This document shows positions 57,690 through 64,000 of a stretch of 64,000 bases of DNA, piece by piece; positions within the stretch are counted from its first letter, which is position 1, and each line of letters opens with the position of its first letter. A program made the translations under genes and the position numbers. Where the stretch lies: NCBI GenBank assembly GCA_028554755.1, contig JAPTOF010000028.1:788501-852500 (forward strand), in the 5' to 3' direction. This stretch comes from Cordia subcordata. Lineage: Eukaryota; Streptophyta; Magnoliopsida; Boraginales; Cordiaceae. The notes beneath the pieces were generated by a model. It ran no database searches and was not told the origin of the DNA. It was given only the letters and a program-made list of their open reading frames with translations.

Positions 57690-58185
57690 AATCTACTTGT
57701 TAAAAAGTACTCACTAAATATGGAAATGTATCTGTCTATTTTATTCGTAATTCTTTTCAAGATTGTTTGATTCTTCAAAGCTAGTAGATTCAATAATGCA
57801 TTATTCATCTTCTGCTATTTTTTTTCTCCAAATAGACCATTTATTTTTTGTTTTTCAATTACTATAGATTTCTCGTGAAAAATGTGATTATTGTTAAAAA
57901 CTCCTTACAAAATATATTTATATATGTTTCCTAGTATGTATCTATTTCTTTTCCATTTTCTTTTTGCAAGATTATTAGACTTTTCGAAACTAGGAAGTTT
58001 AGTAAAATGCATTGTTCGTCTCTATTGCTAATCTTTTTCCAGAAAAGACTCTTTGTTTTATTATTTTATTTTTCCCTGTTCAAACATTTAGTTTAACTGC
58101 TGCAGAAATTTCATAAAAAAATTGAAATTACTGCAAAATGCTTGCTAAAATTAAATTTTACAAAGTACATTTATATTTTATTATT
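57690..58185. repeat. Diverged tandem duplication (about 215-240 bp units)
   Basis: The segment starting 'ttaaaaagtactcactaaat' (57702) is repeated, diverged, from 'ttaaaaactccttacaaaat' (57895). Shared inner blocks are 'tcaagattgtttgattcttc' versus 'gcaagattattagacttttc' and 'aatgcatt.ttc.tct'. A third partial unit may start near 58133. The function is unknown. Confidence 0.5.
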
Positions 58186-60230
58186 ATAATGAGTATAAAT
58201 TTAATCATCAATAATAAATATAAAAATATTTATTTCTACCATGTATCACACCAAGAATATATACTAGTTGATGATAAAGGTAAGATATGATGCAATTAAC
58301 AAACTTTTATGACATCACATCTGATCCTTTTCTACGACTTTCTTTCTTATCTTTTTGTTTAAAATATGTGAGGTCTAACCAATTATGTGAATAGATACAA
58401 GTGCCCAAATCGACAAATCAATTAATAGATATCAGAAGAATGTCTTGTCCCTTTTATCTTGCTTGAGAAGAACCCGAAATTCACTTGGCAGTTTATATAG
58501 CGGCAATTTTATGTTGCAAAAGTTTCAGTTTCCCTTGTATATATTCTCACAAATACGTTTGCATGTATTAAGATCAAATGCTACCGATCTTGTACCTCTG
58601 CTGCTTTCATGGGTAGGTTGAATTTTAATTGTTTAACAACTTAAGCGCACTTAACGGTGCCAACAGCAACAGTCACATATATTCACAAATGTGCATGGCC
58701 GAGGAGGAATCTCAGTAGTTTAAATTGTCATACACTACCTAATTTGCTAGAAATTCAAGTCTGGTTGTTCAATGTGGACTGACCCAATTCAACCTATTTA
58801 TTAATGGATAAAGTAAAAAATAAAAAATAATAATAATATAATAAGAGACATGGGAAGTTAACAAACCTTCCAGGATTATCTCTGTACGTGAAATTCTTCT
58901 ATCTGTATAAAAGATATGTTCATTATTAGATAGATTGAAAAATTTCTCTCAGTCAATCATAAAAAAAATTTTCTACAAAAACACTTCTAAAAAAGGACGC
59001 TTAAGTTGGGAATTATAGTCTTCAACCATGTTGTGTTTAAAACTTTAACCCGCGAGATTAAACAGAGTGACGTACATAGAATTTCGGACAATTAAGGTAA
59101 GTATTCATTTTTGTACTATGAATACTCTTTTTCTTTCATAATTATTTTAGAAGGTATCAATGTTTTAGAAAAGCTGGACTCAAGGATTTTTGTGTCTTAC
59201 TTATATTTTTCGACCTTCAAACGCGGTTCTCGCACACAACGGTTTTGTTTTAGACTTCAATATATAGAATTGTGTTCATTTGATTTCTAGTTATTAGCCA
59301 CTTGCGTTTGTTTGTTGGATCGGCATCATCAAGGTGACGATCACTGCACCATGTATCACTTTAATTGTAAGTCATTAATTGTTGAACTCGATTTCTATAT
59401 TTTACTAACCAGATTCCCGTCTAGTCTATAAGTTTTCTCTCTTTTGTTTTTCTAGATACGTGGATTGGAGTTAAATTAACTCAGCCCAAGTGATAATATA
59501 TTCAACTCGCATTATCCATACTAATGTATAAAGCAATAATTATGGAACTTTTTATTTTTTCATCCAAATTCTTGCATTAATTTGGCTGACATGTTCATCT
59601 CTATCGATTGTCATGTGACTACGGGACCATACCTATTTGGTCAACACATGTATTTTGTCTACTGATGACTTTATTACTAAAAATAATAAAATTGCTCCCC
59701 ATATAGGATTTCGCACTATTACTAGAGGATTAATCTAGACATGCATGCATAGTGATAAAAATGGCTGACTGTATATTTGGAAATTTTTTCGCTAATATTT
59801 TAATCCAAGAGCATATTTACCCAGCCATTGTTTGGAATTCTTATCAAATACCATTTTCTAAAAATATATTTTTCAGAAATCTTTTACCCCAGCCCATAAT
59901 TATCAAATACTCTTTTCTAAAAACCTGTAAACTATTTGTTATTTTCATACTTACCCCTTTTCTCCGCTCGACTTGACTATTTTATCCTATATACCATTTT
60001 CGTTAAAATTATAAGTTACTTATTTAATTTCTAAATTTATATTATATTATATTCAAAATTCTGTTATTTAAAAATTATGATCACTTACACGTGTTAAACT
60101 AGTAAGTTAAGAAATCCTTATAAGCAGCCTCCTGTTAGTATTGAAAGCGGATTCTAATGACGTACAAACGCTTGTTTCCAACATTACCATCTCGCCTTTA
60201 GCTGCACTTTCATAATCAATGTCTCTCCAT
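58186..60230. other. Intergenic AT-rich DNA
   Basis: I see no convincing gene. Short open stretches are not conserved-looking. 59770-60000 has repeated 'aaatac..ttttctaaaaa' segments (two copies), possibly an old short transposon. Confidence 0.4.
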
Positions 60231-60239
60231 CCTCCTCCG

Positions 60240-60850
60240 ACTACAGGCATCTTTCGGACGAGTGCCAGTTGTTAATGATCAACTTAAAACATAGATAGTT
60301 CTTGAGACTATAAAATCTCAACTTAAAAGATAAATAAATCTTGAGACTATACAATTGAAAACTTGATTGTTGATTTAAGGGTCTAAGTAGGCATGTGTGG
60401 TAAAAATTGTTTATGTGTAAGATTCTAATTAAACAAATTACTAATACAATAAGGTGCAAAACTCTAAACGAACCAATGTCCTCACCTGTAAGATTAAGCT
60501 CTAGATGAACAAAGGGTGTGTTAATATAATAAATATACATATTGATATCATATTAGCATTATGCTCCCTACAAAATGATCTAGGTGTACTAATACAATAG
60601 ATAAATAAATATACAAGTATCTTTTCTACAAAATTTGATTTGTCCAAATAAATACACCAATTAATATTTTCTCACAAGATTAAGATTTTACATAAGCAAA
60701 TGACTTGTAATACAATAAATAAATAAGTCAATATTGTCTACAATATTAATTAAGCTTTTAGATGAATAAGTCATACCAACACATGATCAAGAACCTATTA
60801 ATATAATAAATAAATATATCAATATTTTTTTAATAAAATTAAGCTTTTAA
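60240..60850. repeat. Degenerate AT-rich repeat (about 75-110 bp spacing)
   Basis: Recurring 'aataaataaatatac' blocks (60528, 60604, 60712, 60806) alternate with 'aagattaagctttta'-like blocks (60489, 60679, 60745, 60835). Strongly diverged. Confidence 0.45.
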
Positions 60851-61935
60851 ATACAATGATAACTCAAAAGTTTGGTAATGTTCGTGAGCATGTCAGAGCA
60901 CTACCGATTTGACTTCTGCCGCCCTCAAGGTCTAGACATTGACAAAAACACATTAATAACAATATATGCATAGCAATCGGGTTGAATATCTAATTGCAAG
61001 TTGAATCAATAGAGTTTAGTTCAGTCGCTACATGGAAATGCTAAATTTCATGCAAAATAAGAAATAAAAATTATTTTTTCAAACTAAAAGCAACTTAACT
61101 ACATGCCTAATCTTGGTTTAAAAAATAATTATTTATAAAATTATAAAATTATGTGATATAACATTTGCCAAAAATGTATATATAAAAGGTCTGTAGCTAC
61201 TACGATACAAATGCCTTCTCAGTTCTTAGTGTGTGCATATGTTTGATATTGGGTTAATTTAGATTGGTTTATTTTTTATAAAAATATTTTTCTTTGGTTA
61301 AAAATATCTTTTTACAATAAAAATATTTGGCTTTCTCTTTAAGAAAAAGTTCAAATTCAATGTTTTAAAAATTAAAATTTTAACTTTTCAAAAAAGATTT
61401 TTTTAAAAAAATTAAAAAAATACTTATAAAAAAATCAATTCAAACGAGTGCATTATATACGGACGTCCCAATATGTGCATGGAAAAGAAACCACTAAATT
61501 AGTCGAGGACGTCGTAATGAGTTGGTTAGAAACCCATCTGTGCAAGTAAAACAGTTGTTTAACTGACTTAATGACAATGGTTATACCTTAATAAGAAAAT
61601 ATTTCAAGGGTGATATCATCACCACCTTTTAAACTAACCCCAACTTTTTTCAACCTGGACACGTAGCTAGTCGTGGTTGAAGAAGCAATCTTCTTTTCTT
61701 CGTCTCTCTTTCAACCTCACCATCTCTGACTCTAACGAGTGCACATTTAAATTAGTTACTGATGGGTTCGTCCAACCTTCAAAACTCATGTTTTGGCTTC
61801 ATATCAGCATATGTTTACCAGTCTTTCCAATTTTTTAATTTCTTCACCTAATTGGGGTGCGTTTTACGCTTTATATTACATTATCACTTTATTAAAAGAA
61901 TTATTCAAACTGTCATTGATGAATTTTTAGGCTAA
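60851..61935. other. Intergenic DNA
   Basis: No supported gene. A TATA-like 'tatatataaaagg' lies at about 61177-61189 on the plus strand without a recognisable transcript downstream. Confidence 0.4.
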
Positions 61936-61949
61936 ATCATCGCTATACG

Positions 61950-62598
61950 GCGGCGGAACCAGAGCCTGGTTGGGGTTTCGGGGCCCCGGGGGCGGGGGTT
62001 GGGGGGGTTGGGGGGGGGGGGCCGGAGGTGTTAAGGGCACTGGCTACCCCAGCCCAAGAAAGCGATAAAAGGATTAACTTTTTCTTTTTTTTTTTTTTGT
62101 GTATATATTTATTTAGCAAAAAAAGGGATAAAGAAAAACTTGTATTTGTATTTTGCAACCCCTCTGACACCCTAACCCAAAGAAAAAAAATAATAGTATG
62201 TATTTTTATTATTTGTTTTCTATTTAAAAAATTATTAAGGTTAATTAGTAATTTAAATCTCAAACATTGTTGGGTGTCTTGTTCAGTCTTAATAATTTTT
62301 AATAATAATGTCATAAACTCTTTGTTAAAAAATTTAATTAGTGATATTTAAGTTTTGACATCTTTATTAATTATTTTTCTTAATAATATATTTTAGAGAG
62401 AAAGAGGTAGTCAATAAACTTAAGTTATGCCAAATAAGAAAGAAGATATCAAGAGAGATATATAGATACACAATATATAATTTTTCGAGATAAATAAAAA
62501 TAGTTATTCTTATACATACTAAAATGTGTATGGAGAATTCAAAATATTTTTTTGTTTACTTAATGCCATCATGCACAGTGTACAATCTAATGAGAGTA

Positions 62599-62646
<48 letters not shown>

Positions 62647-62770
62647 GAATATGTAATGCATTTGTGTTATTTTCTATTTAAAATATTTTGTTAAAATTTT
62701 TCGTTAGTTTTTTGAGTAAAAAAATTTTAGTACTTTGCCCCTTAAGCTTAAATTCTAGCTCTACCACTGC
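61950..62770. mobile_element. Possible decayed TIR (DNA transposon-like) element
   Basis: The left end reads 'ggcggcggaaccagagcctg' and the right end, on the other strand, 'gcagtggtagagctagaatt'. Ends of this kind, facing each other, mark a common class of plant non-autonomous elements. The left end runs into a long G tract (61980-62025). The match is imperfect and target duplications were not found. Confidence 0.35.
62601..62646. repeat. (TA)n(CA)n microsatellite
   Basis: A TA dinucleotide run passes into a CA run. Confidence 0.95.
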
Positions 62771-62981
62771 ATTTTTCTATAGATGATATTTGATTGAACA
62801 AATATTCTTAATAAATAAAATGAGTAGTTTTATCAGTTAAATTTCAGTGATACTTAATTTATTTATTTTTCTAGTTAAGTAGCTAGAGTTTTCAAGCAAG
62901 AAAAAATTTTAAAATTTTATAAATTGTAGGGCATTTTTTATAGAGAATTTATTTATCTAGGGAATTTCTTTACATGTTATT

Positions 62982-64000
62982 CATTACTAGAAAACTGACT
63001 TTTAGCGACTAAAAATTAGCGACCACTAAATTTTGGTCGCTAATTTATAGATTTACTGACTGACTTAGCGACCGAATTTTATGCGGTCATTAAATATAAT
63101 TTGTGACCATTTTTAGCGATCGATTGTGATATCAGTCGCTAAATTTAGCGACGATTAACTTTCAGTCGCTAAATTTAGCGACCGACTTTAATTCAGTAGC
63201 TAAATTAGTGACAGAACAAAAAGCGGTCGCTAATTTAACAATTGAATAGTAGTTTGGTGCTAATTTACCGACCGATTTGAAATCGGTCACTAAATTTAGC
63301 GACAGACTTTTAAATCAGTCACTAATTTGAAATTTAAAAAGAAAAAAGAAAAGAAAATAGGTTAGGGGAAATGATTTCTAAGTACAGCTATTAAAATCAA
63401 AATGTTCTCTCAACACTTTCTCTCTCTAAAATCTCACTCAAGTTAGGGTTTCTTCTCCACTACTAATCACAGCTTCTTATTCGAACTTCACTCTCCTCGA
63501 TCTTCGTCGTGCTTGTGGAATGGCGGAAATGGTGGAGGAGATGAAAGACCCGATGGTGGCGGCTTGAGTTTTGCTGTGGCTGAGGAGAAGTTGGAGCACC
63601 TTTCGCATTTTCAATGCTCAAAATCAATGGCAATATCTTCCATAATCAGTGACATTTTTGCTTTTATTTCTTGCTTGATATTTTTGGGGAAAATGAATTA
63701 GTAACATATTCATATTTCTTTTGGCCATTCGACTAGTTTCAAGATGCGCCATAGCTTTTTGTTTTGAAGCATGCCAAAGATCTCACTGCTTCGTCTTCTT
63801 TCTCTCAATTTTCACGGTAAATCTCTTTCTCTGTCAGAGATAATTTAAGTTTCTCTTTGAATCTCGAATTTTGTTTGTATAATTTATTATTTTAATTTTA
63901 TCTTCCTTTAACTTTTAACTGTTCAAGATTGGAACAAATTTTTTTTCCTTTTTTCGGTGTAAAGAGAATTGGTTTGAACTATGATTCGTTTTAATATGAT
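62982..64000 (+). mobile_element. Left end of a CACTA-like DNA transposon (runs off the window)
   Basis: The terminus CATTACTAGAAAAC resembles the CACTA consensus start (CACTA…GAAAA), with one base changed. It is followed to about 63330 by many direct and inverted copies of a subterminal motif, TTAGCGAC and GTCGCTAA, typical of CACTA transposase-binding regions. From 63400 there is a C/T-rich, 'ttagggtttcttctcc'-type leader. A short open stretch starts ATG 63520 (MAEMVEEMKDPMVAA, then a stop). A possible 5' splice site 'cacggtaaat' lies at about 63818. No transposase domain is in the window. Confidence 0.6.
63001..63330. repeat. CACTA subterminal repeat array
   Basis: More than ten copies, in both orientations, of a core of the form TTAGCGAC(C), some with T-for-C changes. 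Inverted pairs could fold into hairpins (for example 'tcagtcgctaaatttagcgac', 63132-63152). Confidence 0.75.

Noticed and set aside
61177..61215. TATA-like 'tatatataaaagg' as a gene promoter
   Set aside because: No downstream ORF, splice signals or conserved UTR; TATA-like strings are expected in AT-rich DNA.
62028..62351. 107-codon plus-strand frame with Phe and Lys runs
   Set aside because: Low-complexity AT-rich DNA with poly-T; no family pattern.
60997..63330. CRISPR-like or clustered spaced repeats
   Set aside because: The TTAGCGAC array has irregular spacing and mixed orientation, fits a CACTA subterminal region, and this is plant nuclear DNA.

Overview
This window is a block of nuclear DNA from a flowering plant, probably a eudicot with a large repeat-rich genome; the species cannot be fixed from the sequence. 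Almost everything is LTR retrotransposon. The evidence is plant-type Ty1/copia and Ty3/gypsy domains, plant primer-binding sites (initiator tRNA-Met for copia, tRNA-Asp for gypsy), and a broken fragment of a host 20S proteasome beta-3 gene with a plant-like promoter and intron. No intact host gene, rRNA or tRNA gene was found. Element names A-K below are mine.

Left half (1-37.0 kb): nested insertions. The oldest layer is H, a Tat-like Ty3/gypsy element. Its integrase C-terminus (22961-23458), antisense extra ORF (35863-33712 continuing at 24433-23847) and short 3' LTR (about 36461-36834) are inside the window; its 5' part lies upstream. A SIRE-type copia element B (to 22959) sits in H's integrase. 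Element A, an Athila-type gypsy whose 3' end occupies 1-3534, sits inside B's 5' LTR. Element C (9700-20084), an Athila-type element with no visible pol, sits inside B's extra downstream ORF. Two solo LTRs, E (13707-15565, with a perfect target duplication) and F (16305-18143), sit inside C's 3' untranslated region. A second copia element, D (24434-33711), is inserted in H's antisense ORF.

Right half: G (37957-49203) is an 11.2 kb Athila-type gypsy element with both LTRs, tRNA-Asp PBS, gag, protease, RT-RNase H and integrase, broken by a few stops and frameshifts. It is followed by an AT-rich degenerate repeat and, on the minus strand, the truncated proteasome beta-3 pseudogene (about 49545-49960). 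K (50578-56779, minus strand) is the youngest copia element: two 333 bp LTRs differing at about five positions, a perfect target duplication and a nearly open pol. From 56.8 to 62.9 kb I see only AT-rich intergenic DNA with two weak tandem-repeat tracts, a possible decayed TIR element and a (TA)n(CA)n microsatellite. The window ends inside the left end of a CACTA-like DNA transposon (from about 62982).

The most unusual signal is a GTCGAC-centred palindrome in the U3 or leader of unrelated gypsy and copia elements. Its flanks change symmetrically (GCTA/TAGC, GCTG/CAGC, GCCG/CGGC), so the palindrome survives although the sequence differs. Most decay seen elsewhere (target duplications, PBS, catalytic residues, stops) is by transitions, as expected of cytosine-methylated, silenced DNA.
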